A program made the translations under genes and the position numbers. Shown here piece after piece: positions 45,383 to 54,174 of a stretch of DNA of 64,000 bases (position 1 is the stretch's first letter; each line of letters begins with the position of its first letter). Below the pieces are notes generated by a model that worked only from the letters and a program-made list of their open reading frames with translations, was not told the origin of the DNA and did no database searches. This DNA comes from Geobacter sp. UBA6151 (GTDB lineage: Bacteria > Desulfobacterota > Desulfuromonadia > Geobacterales > Pseudopelobacteraceae), in assembly GCA_002423105.1 (NCBI GenBank), contig DIUT01000018.1, forward strand, positions 74,476 to 138,475, in the 5' to 3' direction.

Positions 45383-45781
45383 TTACGCAGCAAGTTCTTG
45401 CAAAACTTCAGGATGCCGCGTAGCCACTTTAAGTAACGTAGCAGCAGCTCCAGATGGTATTTTCCTGCCTTGTTCCCATTCCTGAAGCGTACGCACTGAA
45501 ACACCCAAAAGCCTTGCAAATGGTGCTTGAGATAAACCGGTTGCAGCCCTTGCGACCGCGACTTGTGCTTTTTCTGCTACGATGATTTCATCTTTTTCAA
45601 TTGTTCCGTCACGTCTCAAAATTACACGACGAATTGATCCATCCGGTTGAGGTGTAAATTCGGTTTTTCTAGCCCATTCTCCGCGCTTCATATCATGCAA
45701 AGACTGCAATAGCTCAGCATTCAAATCACGCTTATTTTCCCATTCAGCCAGTTCTTTTTCCGATAGTTTAGCCATTTTCAA
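45383..45781 (-). CDS. HigA-like antitoxin with Xre-type HTH
   Basis: 132 aa. The C-terminal HTH (about 70-125) reads AVARAATGLSQAPFARLLGV then SVRTLQEWEQGRKIPSGAA, a Cro/C1-type fold. The N-terminal part probably binds the toxin. Downstream of and overlapping (14 bp) the toxin gene, the toxin-first order typical of higBA. Expected to neutralise the toxin and repress the shared promoter. Confidence 0.82.
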   Translation of the reverse strand: MKMAKLSEKELAEWENKRDLNAELLQSLHDMKRGEWARKTEFTPQPDGSIRRVILRRDGTIEKDEIIVAEKAQVAVARAATGLSQAPFARLLGVSVRTLQEWEQGRKIPSGAAATLLKVATRHPEVLQELAA

Positions 45782-46082
45782 AAACCTCCTTGAGGCGTTT
45801 TAACAGGTTGGGATCAATGTTTTCCTGTACGTTCTTCGCATACATTGTAACCAACACAATTTGCCCTGAATTGAGGCGCAGGAAATAGATAACACGCACT
45901 CCACCTCTTTTCCCTCGTCCATCAATTGCCCATCGCAGCTTACGACAACCGCCTGAACGAGGAATTACGTCTCCAGCGTCAGGATGAGCGGTCAGATAAT
46001 GCTGAAAAGCCGCGAACTCGTCATCATTCAGATACTTGTCGCGAACCGCTGCAAACGGGTGCAATTCAATAAAAGTGTGCAT
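45768..46082 (-). CDS. RelE/HigB-like toxin
   Basis: 104 aa. CRKLRWAIDGRGKRGGVRVI, then YFLRLNSGQIVLVTMYAKNV, matches the RelE/HigB mRNA-interferase fold. Likely cleaves mRNA on the ribosome. The ATG lies only 6 bp after the -10 box and lacks a Shine-Dalgarno, so the mRNA may be leaderless. Confidence 0.82.
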   Translation of the reverse strand: MHTFIELHPFAAVRDKYLNDDEFAAFQHYLTAHPDAGDVIPRSGGCRKLRWAIDGRGKRGGVRVIYFLRLNSGQIVLVTMYAKNVQENIDPNLLKRLKEVFENG

Positions 46083-46088
46083 AGGTGT

Positions 46089-46117
46089 AATATACGTCCT
46101 AAGCGTATAATGGTCAA
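46089..46117 (-). promoter_or_regulatory. Toxin-antitoxin promoter with embedded operator
   Basis: Minus strand: TTGACC (46117-46112), 17-bp spacer, TATATT (46094-46089). The inverted repeat TATACG-N7-CGTATA (46091-46109) covers the spacer and -10, a natural site for autorepression by the HTH antitoxin. Confidence 0.6.
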
Positions 46118-46325
46118 GTGGATTTTGGTGAAGATTTAATCTGTGCTATGTCCCCCGAATATCCTCCGCGGAGCCAGAGCGTAAACTGATGTTGAACTGA
46201 CCCGTTTTGGCACTGCTCTATGGATTTATCCCGGTTTTTGACTTTTGGTGGGTGGATCATACGAACTTTATGAGGGTATTTCAATATGGATTGCTTGCTG
46301 GTTAGTCTTTGTATTGGTTTAAACT

Positions 46326-46458
46326 CAGCTGTTTATGCGGCTTTCTCGGCAGCCAGGAGATGATCACCTCGCACTCAAAGACAAGATGTTCGCCCCCCGC
46401 AGCAGAGATATTCTCAGCAATCAAGGCCAAGTAACGCCTGTCCAACGTAGCGCAAAGC
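46326..46458 (-). other. ORF remnant without start codon
   Basis: An open stretch of about 44 codons on the minus strand ends ...CEVIISWLPRKPHKQLSLNQ and a stop. No start codon or ribosome site is visible and no family is recognised. The remaining 46118-46325 shows no gene. With the VOC stump it suggests past insertion/deletion around the toxin-antitoxin pair. Confidence 0.3.
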
Positions 46459-46461
46459 CAG

Positions 46462-47313
46462 TTAACGAGTCAGACGTGCAACCAGCCGTCTGATACAGTC
46501 TGCAAGTTCCGGATCACTGATCATTTTCAGGGCCTTGTCGGCAGGCAGCACCTCACGTTTACGCCACTCCATTTCCGGCCATTTTTTCAGTACGGTAGTG
46601 ACCCTCAGCGGATAGATCGAAAGTGAATTTTCTCCCTTGTGGCTACAGCTGGAGCGCAGTCCGGGGATGCAGCTGCCGATAACCCCAGCCTCTTCCATCG
46701 CCTCCATGACGGCAACATCCTGGCGGGTCATATCCGGTTCCGGGTGACCTTTGGGGATAATCCAGCGGGTCTGGGCAGAGTTGGTGATAATAACCAGATG
46801 CAGCTGTCCCCTGCGCATCAGAAAGGGGAGTGCCCCGATCTGGCACTTCTGTGACAGTTCATCGGGGATACCATGTATGGCCAGGGAGCTGTTTTTGTAT
46901 GCCTCCTCTTCCGTAACTTCCAGTCCCAGAAAACCTGGCTTTACAAACTGTTCACTCTCGGCGACAGAAGCAAACTCCACCTCGGCAACCAACAACGGCT
47001 CAAGATCTCCCAGGTAGCGGTCAAACTCTATCTGACAGGTGCCAGAGCTGATTCGTGAGCGCAGTTTTTCCAGCCGCCGTCCTTCGGTGGAGGGCCACAG
47101 CGATTGGAACTGTTGGGGGGATATCTCAATCTCGGTCTCACGCCTGGTCAGGCCGGAGCCTTCTTTCACCGCAAGAAAATGCCGGATGCCGTACTGTCTG
47201 ATACGTACTTCCATCTGGTCGTCATGGGCAAGGTACCCCTGCAGGATGCGGGTCCCTTCAGGGAGGTCAGCAGGCAGCTCGTTTACCAGAAACTTGCGTT
47301 CGATCTCAATCAT
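46462..47313 (-). CDS. CYTH-Nudix fusion protein
   Basis: 283 aa. N-terminal CYTH triphosphate-tunnel domain (about 1-150): MIEIERKFLV gives the ExExK motif, with VRIRQYG, LAVKEGSGL, RRETEIEIS and IEFDRYLGDLEPLLVAEVEF supplying basic and acidic tunnel residues. C-terminal Nudix-like domain (about 165-265): WIIPKGHPEP then VMEAMEEAGVIG; the Nudix box keeps the EExG core but has Met in place of the usual Arg and of one Glu. CYTH enzymes hydrolyse triphosphates, including tripolyphosphate; related Nudix proteins act on diphosphoinositol or polyphosphates. Its start overlaps the ParA gene stop by 4 bp. Confidence 0.82.
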   Translation of the reverse strand: MIEIERKFLVNELPADLPEGTRILQGYLAHDDQMEVRIRQYGIRHFLAVKEGSGLTRRETEIEISPQQFQSLWPSTEGRRLEKLRSRISSGTCQIEFDRYLGDLEPLLVAEVEFASVAESEQFVKPGFLGLEVTEEEAYKNSSLAIHGIPDELSQKCQIGALPFLMRRGQLHLVIITNSAQTRWIIPKGHPEPDMTRQDVAVMEAMEEAGVIGSCIPGLRSSCSHKGENSLSIYPLRVTTVLKKWPEMEWRKREVLPADKALKMISDPELADCIRRLVARLTR

Positions 47314-48062
47314 GGCTGCGTCACTGCTTTGCCAAGGATTTCGTTGCAGAGCGCACGGTAGGCCAGCGCTGCCTCGCTTTTGGTGGCATAGGCAAGCAGC
47401 GGCATTCTGTGCAGTCCCATTTTTTCAACATCCACAGAAAAGGGGATGACCGTTTTCAAAAATCCGGGATAGGACAACGGCAGTTCAGCCATGATGTCGC
47501 GGTGCATCCTGTTTCTCTTCTGTACCATGGAAAAAAACGGACGGAGTATATCGCCGGGCAGCTCTTCGTCGTGAAAAAACGAGGTCAGCTGTTCAAGGGT
47601 CCGTTGCGAGAGTACCGTTGGAATGACCGGCACCACAATGGCATCCGATGCCCTGAACACATTTTCAGAGAGCAGCGTGATGTTGGGAGGACAATCCAGG
47701 ACAATGGCATCGTATTCAGGCTTGAATTCTTCCAGAACCTTCCGAAGCCGTTTGCGGCTTTTGCTCATGCTGTCGAGCACTATATCAAAATTACGGTAAG
47801 CAAGATTTGAGGGAATGATGTCAAGTTCCGGAAAGTCAGATTCCCGGATATTGCTGCGCAAGCCGTCTGCCAGCGCATCTGTGTCCTGCATCCGGAGCTT
47901 CTTTGCACTGCCCATACGGAAGTAAAAGGCCGCAGCCCCCTGTGGGTCGAGGTCGATCAGTAGGGTTCGATGTCCGGATTCGCACAGGGCGTAGGCCAGA
48001 TTAACGGCAAGGGCTGTTTTGCCCACGCCCCCCTTGATGCTGTAGGAAGAGATGATATTCAT
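47310..48062 (-). CDS. ParA/MinD-type ATPase without a ParB partner
   Basis: 250 aa. Deviant Walker A KGGVGKTALAVNLAYAL with the signature Lys, Walker A' LLIDLDPQGAA, Walker B AIVLDCPPNITLL, and VVPVIPTVLSQRTLEQL. No N-terminal HTH, so it is like cargo-positioning ParAs rather than plasmid type Ia. Such ATPases form nucleoid-bound gradients that space plasmids, carboxysomes or chemoreceptor clusters. No parB, parS or replication gene is nearby. It is flanked by and overlaps (4 bp on each side) the CHAD and CYTH-Nudix genes. Confidence 0.85.
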   Translation of the reverse strand: MNIISSYSIKGGVGKTALAVNLAYALCESGHRTLLIDLDPQGAAAFYFRMGSAKKLRMQDTDALADGLRSNIRESDFPELDIIPSNLAYRNFDIVLDSMSKSRKRLRKVLEEFKPEYDAIVLDCPPNITLLSENVFRASDAIVVPVIPTVLSQRTLEQLTSFFHDEELPGDILRPFFSMVQKRNRMHRDIMAELPLSYPGFLKTVIPFSVDVEKMGLHRMPLLAYATKSEAALAYRALCNEILGKAVTQP

Positions 48063-49633
48063 TGGTCTGCCTGCCTGTAGTGATCCGTTTTTATGAGAGA
48101 TGCCGGAATGTTAAAGGTACGTTTGAAAATAGCAGCGGTTGAAGCGCTGCAAAATTCATCAAGTGACTGTCCGATAAGGGTGCGAGACTGCTGCTGACGC
48201 TGATAGAGAATTGAAATGAGCCCCCCCAGCCCGAGCGCAACTTCTGGCCCAGGTGTATGCCGCTCCCGGTAATCAAGCAACGAAGATTGCTGCACCGAGG
48301 CGTCGTTAAACTCACCTAGTCGCCCCTGCAGGCGACGCAGTTGCTTTTGCAGCAGTGTCGGGACGTCACCCGGAATCAGCTCGTTGAAAAACTCCATCAA
48401 GTAGCGCAGTTTTTTACATTCAATGCGCAGCTGATGAATCCCCGCATCAGGGGTTGAGACAGTAATCCCGGCTGCAATCTTGCAGATTTTACGGTAGCGT
48501 CGGTAGATGCGTGCAAAGACCAGCGGTCCCACCGGGAGTTCAGCAGCCGGTGAAGTGGAGTGAGATATCTCCTCTGCAAAGAACTCCGAAACCTCATGCA
48601 GCAGCTGTTGAAAAGCCGAGCTGGCATGGAGAGCGATAACGTTGCGGACCTCAGTTTCCCGTTCAGTTAAAAAATCGTCAAACATGCTGCTCAGTGCAGG
48701 ACGGAATACGGGAGGAACCAATCCAAGGTACTCTTCCCGGGCCAGCAGGTAGACATCAAGGTCACGCAGCCGGTTGGTCTGCCTGGCCAGATCTCCGAGA
48801 GTCGCGCGTATCTGCTGAATATCCGCAGCAGGATAGACCCCTTTTACCAGACTCAGCAGCGAGCGGATTTTACGCAGGCAGATCCGGTAATCATGCAGAA
48901 ACTCCGTGTCCAGATCATGCAGGATGCCGGGCAGGTTGGCGTGAACAACTGCCAGCATGGTACGCACGATAGTACCGATTGCCTCTCTGGCCGGTGTTGC
49001 TTTCTCCAGCCCGAAATCAGGCCGTAGTGTGTACCTGTGGGGCAGATTACCTGACTTTTGCAGGAGCAGATCTACAGGGTTTTGCTCGCATGGGGCTGCA
49101 CCGGCTCCGGTGAGGCATGCCGTTACCTCCCGTGCTTCTGTTTCATAACCGCGCAACGGCAGCACCTGGCAAACCTGCAGCAGCATTTTTTCAGGTTTCA
49201 GTTCAGAAACGGAACGCAGCTCAAGCCGACAGATCACCTTTCCCGCTTCGTTGCGCAGGTCATGCAGCTGCCGTCGGAAGCTCCCTTCAGCAACTGCAGT
49301 AAGTCCTCTCAGCCCCAGCAGATCCCGCAGCGCTTTCCGCAGCGGCCCGGTTTCAAACTCTTGCCAGAAGCGGCGGCTTTCCGGTGCAGCTTCTTCATAC
49401 AGGGGCTTTCCAGGCCATCTTTCAAGCCGTTCTGTCAGTTGGTACAAGTTCTCACAACTGTAAAGCAGATACCCGCCAAACCAGACTCCCCACTCAAAGG
49501 TATCCCAGAAAACCAGATTCCTGGTTTCCAGAGGCCAGCTCTCCAGGTCCCATCTGCTGCGCAGGCATTCCAGGCCCGGTTCATCAGGCAACTGGAGACA
49601 GGCAAACCCGTTTTTCTGCTCTCTCTCGTTCAT
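48059..49633 (-). CDS. CHAD-domain protein with degenerate CYTH-like N-terminus
   Basis: 524 aa. The N-terminal part (about 20-205) follows the CYTH layout (LVFWDTFEWGVWFGGYLL, RLELRSVSE) but lacks ExExK, so it is probably non-catalytic. The C-terminal CHAD domain (about 215-510) is helical with conserved basic/His positions: LHDYRICLRKIRSLLSL, LRDLDVYLLAREEY, HQLRIECKKLRYLMEFF and LQGRLGEFNDASVQQ. CHAD domains bind polyphosphate and localise to polyphosphate granules in other bacteria. First gene of the CHAD-ParA-CYTH/Nudix operon; GAGGG lies 7 nt before the ATG. Confidence 0.85.
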   Translation of the reverse strand: MNEREQKNGFACLQLPDEPGLECLRSRWDLESWPLETRNLVFWDTFEWGVWFGGYLLYSCENLYQLTERLERWPGKPLYEEAAPESRRFWQEFETGPLRKALRDLLGLRGLTAVAEGSFRRQLHDLRNEAGKVICRLELRSVSELKPEKMLLQVCQVLPLRGYETEAREVTACLTGAGAAPCEQNPVDLLLQKSGNLPHRYTLRPDFGLEKATPAREAIGTIVRTMLAVVHANLPGILHDLDTEFLHDYRICLRKIRSLLSLVKGVYPAADIQQIRATLGDLARQTNRLRDLDVYLLAREEYLGLVPPVFRPALSSMFDDFLTERETEVRNVIALHASSAFQQLLHEVSEFFAEEISHSTSPAAELPVGPLVFARIYRRYRKICKIAAGITVSTPDAGIHQLRIECKKLRYLMEFFNELIPGDVPTLLQKQLRRLQGRLGEFNDASVQQSSLLDYRERHTPGPEVALGLGGLISILYQRQQQSRTLIGQSLDEFCSASTAAIFKRTFNIPASLIKTDHYRQADQ

Positions 49634-49834
49634 ACTGCACCCTCATTCGCCCGGAACAGTCTGGGGATATTCCGGAAAGCTGCCCTGATTCATCGGTACA
49701 GTGTGAATGCAATATCTGGCAGGAGTCAATACAAACATAAGCAGTCAACTAGGTTAAGAACAGGGTATCAGAGTTGTTGTATGGTCACGGCCCCCAAACC
49801 CCTTTGTCTGCTTCTGCTTAATGTACAACCCTCG

Positions 49835-50848
49835 TCAGCTTTCGCAGTTGGCTGCTGTCGCTCTGGTTGTGCTTGCCAGCAAGGACCGCACCCTGATATC
49901 GGTCTCCACCAGCGGCTTGCCGAACCCTTGGCTGAAGCGGCAACTCAGGTCGCTGCGGTTTTGGTTTCGCAGCAGGTCATCGGCAAAGCGGACCCTGTCC
50001 GGCTGAAACAGCAGAATGTCGGTGCTGCTGCCGGGACGGTACAGACTCTTGGGCTGTCCCCGGCGCAGGAACATGCCCGGCAGCACCGGTTGCGGATCAT
50101 CATACCCCTGCTCGCTGTATGCCTGTACAATATCGCCGATCATCAGGGCCACCACCTCGATCATGGCCACCAGGCCGACGCCGGTTCCCCCTGCGACGTC
50201 AGTATCGATCACCGTCACCACCCGCTTGTTTTTCGAATAGGGGGTGGCAACGCTGACCACCGCGGCCGGGTTGCAACTGTGATAGATGCCGTCCACGGCA
50301 AAATGGGCACACACCAATCCGCTTACCGGTGAATGGTTGTAGTGGTATTTGTCGGGGGTCAGGCGGAATACGGCAAAATCCCCCTCCTTGAACGTGTCGA
50401 TCCAGGTGCGCTCTCCGTCCAGCAGCTCCTCAAAGGAAAAAAATTTCTCCTTCAGAAAGAAGAGCGACTGTTCCCGCAACGAGCCGGTCAGTACCCGGGC
50501 ATCGGCCGGTGAAACCACGGCATGGGGATCATCCGGCAGCGGTCGGCAGCTCTCATAACGGATTGTACGTTCAAAGAGTTTGCGGGCAGTGTCAAGCCGG
50601 GCGGGTGGATCAAGGCATTCGGAGAGATCAATGCCGTTTCGGGTGGCAAAGGCGACCGGATCGGTCAGGCGGCGTTCAAAGTTGACCGCTGCCAGCAGAC
50701 GTGATGACCAGCGGCTGGTCAACAGCTTGAAAAGCACCGTGTTGTTCTCCCGTAGCCGGTGGTAGAGCAACCGGACCATCCGGTCCCCCAGCAGGCGTTC
50801 CGTAACGACAGTGCCGCTATCCCGCTCGATATACTGGTGCCGCATCAT
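49835..50848 (-). CDS. psd: Phosphatidylserine decarboxylase
   Basis: 337 aa. VVSPADARVL (substrate region), DKYHYNHSPVSG (conserved His region) and the C-terminal RPGSSTDILLFQP, where the Gly-Ser bond would self-cleave to form the pyruvoyl cofactor (LGST motif in classical enzymes), identify the family. Converts phosphatidylserine to phosphatidylethanolamine at the inner membrane. The first 32 bp overlap the end of the large upstream orphan gene, so the pair is coupled. No pssA is adjacent, so this may be a second, specialised Psd. Confidence 0.85.
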   Translation of the reverse strand: MMRHQYIERDSGTVVTERLLGDRMVRLLYHRLRENNTVLFKLLTSRWSSRLLAAVNFERRLTDPVAFATRNGIDLSECLDPPARLDTARKLFERTIRYESCRPLPDDPHAVVSPADARVLTGSLREQSLFFLKEKFFSFEELLDGERTWIDTFKEGDFAVFRLTPDKYHYNHSPVSGLVCAHFAVDGIYHSCNPAAVVSVATPYSKNKRVVTVIDTDVAGGTGVGLVAMIEVVALMIGDIVQAYSEQGYDDPQPVLPGMFLRRGQPKSLYRPGSSTDILLFQPDRVRFADDLLRNQNRSDLSCRFSQGFGKPLVETDIRVRSLLASTTRATAANCES

Positions 50849-53267
50849 CCCCTATATCCTTCCGCTCGTCTTCCGGCGCTGTCAGCGCCTGTTCATCGTG
50901 CCGCACCTTCAGGAGCAGCAGGTTCATCAGGCGGCGCAGGGTGGCAAGATCAAGTTGTTCGTCCAGGGTATCCCGCCGGATGGCCATCATGAACTCTTCG
51001 GCTGACCGGTCATGCAGGATCAGACGCAGAGCGGTGTGAAACGCACCGCCGGACTGCGCTGCCGTGGTATCCAGTGTCCGGCAGGCGTCATGCAACAGGT
51101 CAAAGGCCTCGGTCATCTGCTGCCGACGCAGGGTAGTACGGTAGTAGCGCTCCGCGCCGGTGTTGAACTCATGGGCCGACGCCTCCATGGCTGAAGCGGC
51201 GCCCACGGTTTCAAGTATCCCCGTGGTCAGGCGTCCGGCCGCAGAGAGCCGGGAGGGATCGGCCAGACGGCGGGCAAGGTCGTCCATGGTCTGCTCCAGC
51301 CCCAGCAGCTCAATCAGTTCCGCTCCATCTTCCCGCAATGTTCGCAGGAGGGCCAGCCGGTATTCATTGCTCGGTACCCGCAGATAACCGGGATAGCGGC
51401 GGCTCGGTCGTACCCCGGCGGTCCTCGCGATAATCCGGGCAAGAAAAACATTGCCGGTGTCTCTGCGCACAAAAAAGGTGGGGATGGCAATGGCGGCCCC
51501 GAAAAATATCTGGCGCCGTTCGCTCTCAAGTGCCGGATCATCGGGTATGTGGCGATGCTCGATCCCCTCAGACATGTATTTGCACGCCAGGGCGGTGATC
51601 AGGGTTTGCAGGTCGGCGGCCCGCCCCATGTCCTCCCGGAAGGTGCCGAACAGGCTGTAATGGCGGCCCTCAAAGCCGGAAAAGCCCATTTTGGCAAACT
51701 CCCGCAGCTTGTAGAGCAGATACACCGACATCTGTTCATCGAAGACTCCCATATCGGTCAGGTCGCGGCGCAGGCGGTCGCTGTTGCCCTGCTGACCGTT
51801 CAGTGCCGGGCTACTGCCGGTGGACAGCAGACAGACCAGGTAGTCCACCAGTCGGTAGTCCGGCACAAAATCTCCCTTCAGGCGGAAGGCGCTGCCCAGA
51901 AAGTTGTCCAGAGCAGGCGGCCCGAAGGGGGTCAGGGACTGGCCGAAGATGGAGATATCAGCCTTTTTGCGCCAGCGTCGCCAGAGCATCCGCAGATGGG
52001 TATAATCCAGTTCGTGAGGCAGAAACCCCAATGCCTTCTCCGGATGAAAATCGGTGAAGGCCAGTCGGAACGGCGCGGCGGTATAGATGCCGACAAAGAG
52101 CGGTAGAAAATGCTCGGTAATCTTGATGACCATATCCCCCAGCAGTTTCTCGTGGCCGGCATGAAAACCGGACCCGCTGTCGGCAAGTGCCCGGCTCATC
52201 CGTTTGCTGCCCAGGCTGATATGGGTGCCGTTGTTGGCCAGACTCACGTTGGAAACCGTGGGCAGCACCACCAGGTTGTTGAGGATAATGCCGGCGTCCC
52301 GCAACTTGGCAACGGCGTTTAACTGGCTGCGGGAGAGCACCTGGTGGCACAGTTGCATGTAGCGGAACTTTTCTTCCCCCTTGTCCCAGCCGGAGAGACA
52401 GGGACTCATGAACAGTTCCCGGTAGAAACTGTCGGAAACGTGCTCATTCAACTCCTTCTGGCGGACCGGCGGATGAGGGGCGAAATAGACCATGGCCTGC
52501 TGTCCCAGTTCGGCAATGCCAAAGGCTTGGTTGGCATAGCAGACCAAAAGCTGGGTCAGCAGGAAACGGATGGCGGTCTCTTCGGCCAGGGCCACCCCCA
52601 TGCCACCCTGGGGCGTCAGCGGAACCACGTTGAAGGAAAAGGTTTCCGGCGAGGTATTGTCGTTTAAGTAATGGTTCAGCAGCCTGATTCCTGTGTCGCG
52701 GATAATCCCCGGAAGAATCTGCTGGGAGCCGATCAGGTCGGCAAGGGCCAGTTTAAGCAGGTAACTGACCGGCAGCCGCAGCAGCTCCCGGCCATCCGCG
52801 CCACAGCAGAAGAAGCGGGAGGCATCGGCCCGTCTACCGGCCCCTCTGTTTTTCTTGTCCGCCAGCAGGTCATCTTCAAAGACCTGCCGGGCAAAGGCTG
52901 AGAGCCGCCCCAAAGGAAAGCGCACCCAACTGTTTTCCCAGACTTTGGAGGTGTTGTCTGCGAGAAAGCGCTCCAGGTCGGCCACCACCTTCCGGGGGGT
53001 CTCGCCGGATGCAGCCCGTTTCATCATGTTGGCAAAAAAATTCGATTGTTCGATGATCAGCGGCAGGTCGACATCCCGCTTGTCCCCAGCCACCACGGCC
53101 TGTAATTCACTTTCCGAGCCCGCGGTGACATCACCCGGCGAAAAGGGCAGGGTCTCCGCCAGATCCGCACGGGCGCCAAGCAGATTCAGTGCCTGGCGGA
53201 TCGTCGCGTTTTCCTGTTTGTGGTCCCTGACAACAGTGGTGTACCGGTTACTATGTGGGTCGGGCAT
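50817..53267 (-). CDS. Large protein of unknown function coupled to psd
   Basis: 816 aa, soluble-looking, no signal peptide or clear membrane segment. I do not recognise a family. Segments that look structured and conserved: FSFNVVPLTPQGGMGVALAE, NNLVVLPTVSNVSLANNGTH, SGFHAGHEKLLGDMVIKITE and LGFLPHELDYTHLRMLWRRW. The C-terminal 150 residues are mostly charged helices. ATG 53267 has GAGGAG just upstream. The 32-bp overlap with psd suggests a role in phospholipid handling, but this is inference from position only. Confidence 0.6.
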   Translation of the reverse strand: MPDPHSNRYTTVVRDHKQENATIRQALNLLGARADLAETLPFSPGDVTAGSESELQAVVAGDKRDVDLPLIIEQSNFFANMMKRAASGETPRKVVADLERFLADNTSKVWENSWVRFPLGRLSAFARQVFEDDLLADKKNRGAGRRADASRFFCCGADGRELLRLPVSYLLKLALADLIGSQQILPGIIRDTGIRLLNHYLNDNTSPETFSFNVVPLTPQGGMGVALAEETAIRFLLTQLLVCYANQAFGIAELGQQAMVYFAPHPPVRQKELNEHVSDSFYRELFMSPCLSGWDKGEEKFRYMQLCHQVLSRSQLNAVAKLRDAGIILNNLVVLPTVSNVSLANNGTHISLGSKRMSRALADSGSGFHAGHEKLLGDMVIKITEHFLPLFVGIYTAAPFRLAFTDFHPEKALGFLPHELDYTHLRMLWRRWRKKADISIFGQSLTPFGPPALDNFLGSAFRLKGDFVPDYRLVDYLVCLLSTGSSPALNGQQGNSDRLRRDLTDMGVFDEQMSVYLLYKLREFAKMGFSGFEGRHYSLFGTFREDMGRAADLQTLITALACKYMSEGIEHRHIPDDPALESERRQIFFGAAIAIPTFFVRRDTGNVFLARIIARTAGVRPSRRYPGYLRVPSNEYRLALLRTLREDGAELIELLGLEQTMDDLARRLADPSRLSAAGRLTTGILETVGAASAMEASAHEFNTGAERYYRTTLRRQQMTEAFDLLHDACRTLDTTAAQSGGAFHTALRLILHDRSAEEFMMAIRRDTLDEQLDLATLRRLMNLLLLKVRHDEQALTAPEDERKDIGDDAAPVYRAG

Positions 53268-53422
53268 GCTCTCTCCTCGGGCGGTCGAGGTTTATGGAGG
53301 TTGGCTGGAGTATGGTCGCGCAAGGCTGCATACCCTGACAGTAGTAGCACGAAAATGTGTCGGCACTGCCGAGGCCGCGTGACAATCAGGTGAAATGTGG
53401 GGGATGCTATTCCCAAGCAGCG

Positions 53423-54139
53423 CTACTCCTCCCGCGCTAACTTGACCGCCTTTACCGAGTAGCCGCTACTGCCACGACCATCCTGACGAAACATCACCAC
53501 GGAAGTCTCATCATGTCGGAACCATCGGCGAGCGTGTTTATTAGGGTCGCGATATTCAATAATTCTACATGGATACGTAGTTCTTTCGATAGTATGGCTT
53601 CCTTCTCCAACAAGCCGGTACTCCCGGCGCACCACTGTCTGGAGTTCAACATCAAGAATACGTAGGGTTACGGCTTCGTTCTTTCTGAAATCCAACCGGG
53701 CTTCCGGGCATTCGACAGTGGTACCGTCGTACTCTGACCTTGGAATATGAATTGTTTTTGCCACGCCGTTCTCAACACTATCAAACCTGAATACCGCACC
53801 GTCAAATCGTCCTTTCACCGCCAGTTTTCGCCCGTTTTCCTCGCCTTGTCTGGAATATCCGACCAGGACACCGTTTTTCAACACACCGGTCTCAACAACG
53901 GCAAGCCGGTACCCCAACCAAAGAAAGGACGCTTTCACATCTGTTTTTGTCTCAAAATGCACTGTCGGTTCGCCACCAATGACACTGAAACGCTGGCTGG
54001 TATGGGCCGTACCGATGCGAAATCCCCGTGTTGTGACATCATAGTGGGCCACGGTCATGCCTGGAGTACTTGCCGACAGCGCAACCGGCATACAACAAAC
54101 CATGAACGTCAGCAGCAGCCATTGCTGCCTGAAGTTCAT
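53423..54139 (-). CDS. Secreted DUF6134-like protein
   Basis: 238 aa with a signal peptide (MNFRQQWLLLTFMVCCMPVA, cleavage near ALSAS). The mature part is beta-rich, VAHYDVTTRGFRIGTAHTS then RFSVIGGEPTVHFETKTDV, the pattern I associate with DUF6134 periplasmic proteins of unknown function. It starts 35 bp after the chemoreceptor gene, so the two are probably cotranscribed and it could be a periplasmic accessory to that receptor. Confidence 0.6.
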   Translation of the reverse strand: MNFRQQWLLLTFMVCCMPVALSASTPGMTVAHYDVTTRGFRIGTAHTSQRFSVIGGEPTVHFETKTDVKASFLWLGYRLAVVETGVLKNGVLVGYSRQGEENGRKLAVKGRFDGAVFRFDSVENGVAKTIHIPRSEYDGTTVECPEARLDFRKNEAVTLRILDVELQTVVRREYRLVGEGSHTIERTTYPCRIIEYRDPNKHARRWFRHDETSVVMFRQDGRGSSGYSVKAVKLAREE

Positions 54140-54174
54140 TGCGGGTCTCGTGGCACACGTGAAGACCGCATTTT

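Noticed and set aside
47310..48062. ParA gene as part of a plasmid or chromosome partition locus
   Set aside because: No ParB-like gene, no centromere-like repeats and no replication genes are nearby; both neighbours carry polyphosphate-related domains instead.
49058..50332. Plus-strand ORF of 424 codons
   Set aside because: It is antisense to the CHAD and psd genes, Gln/Ala-rich without a recognisable motif or ribosome site.
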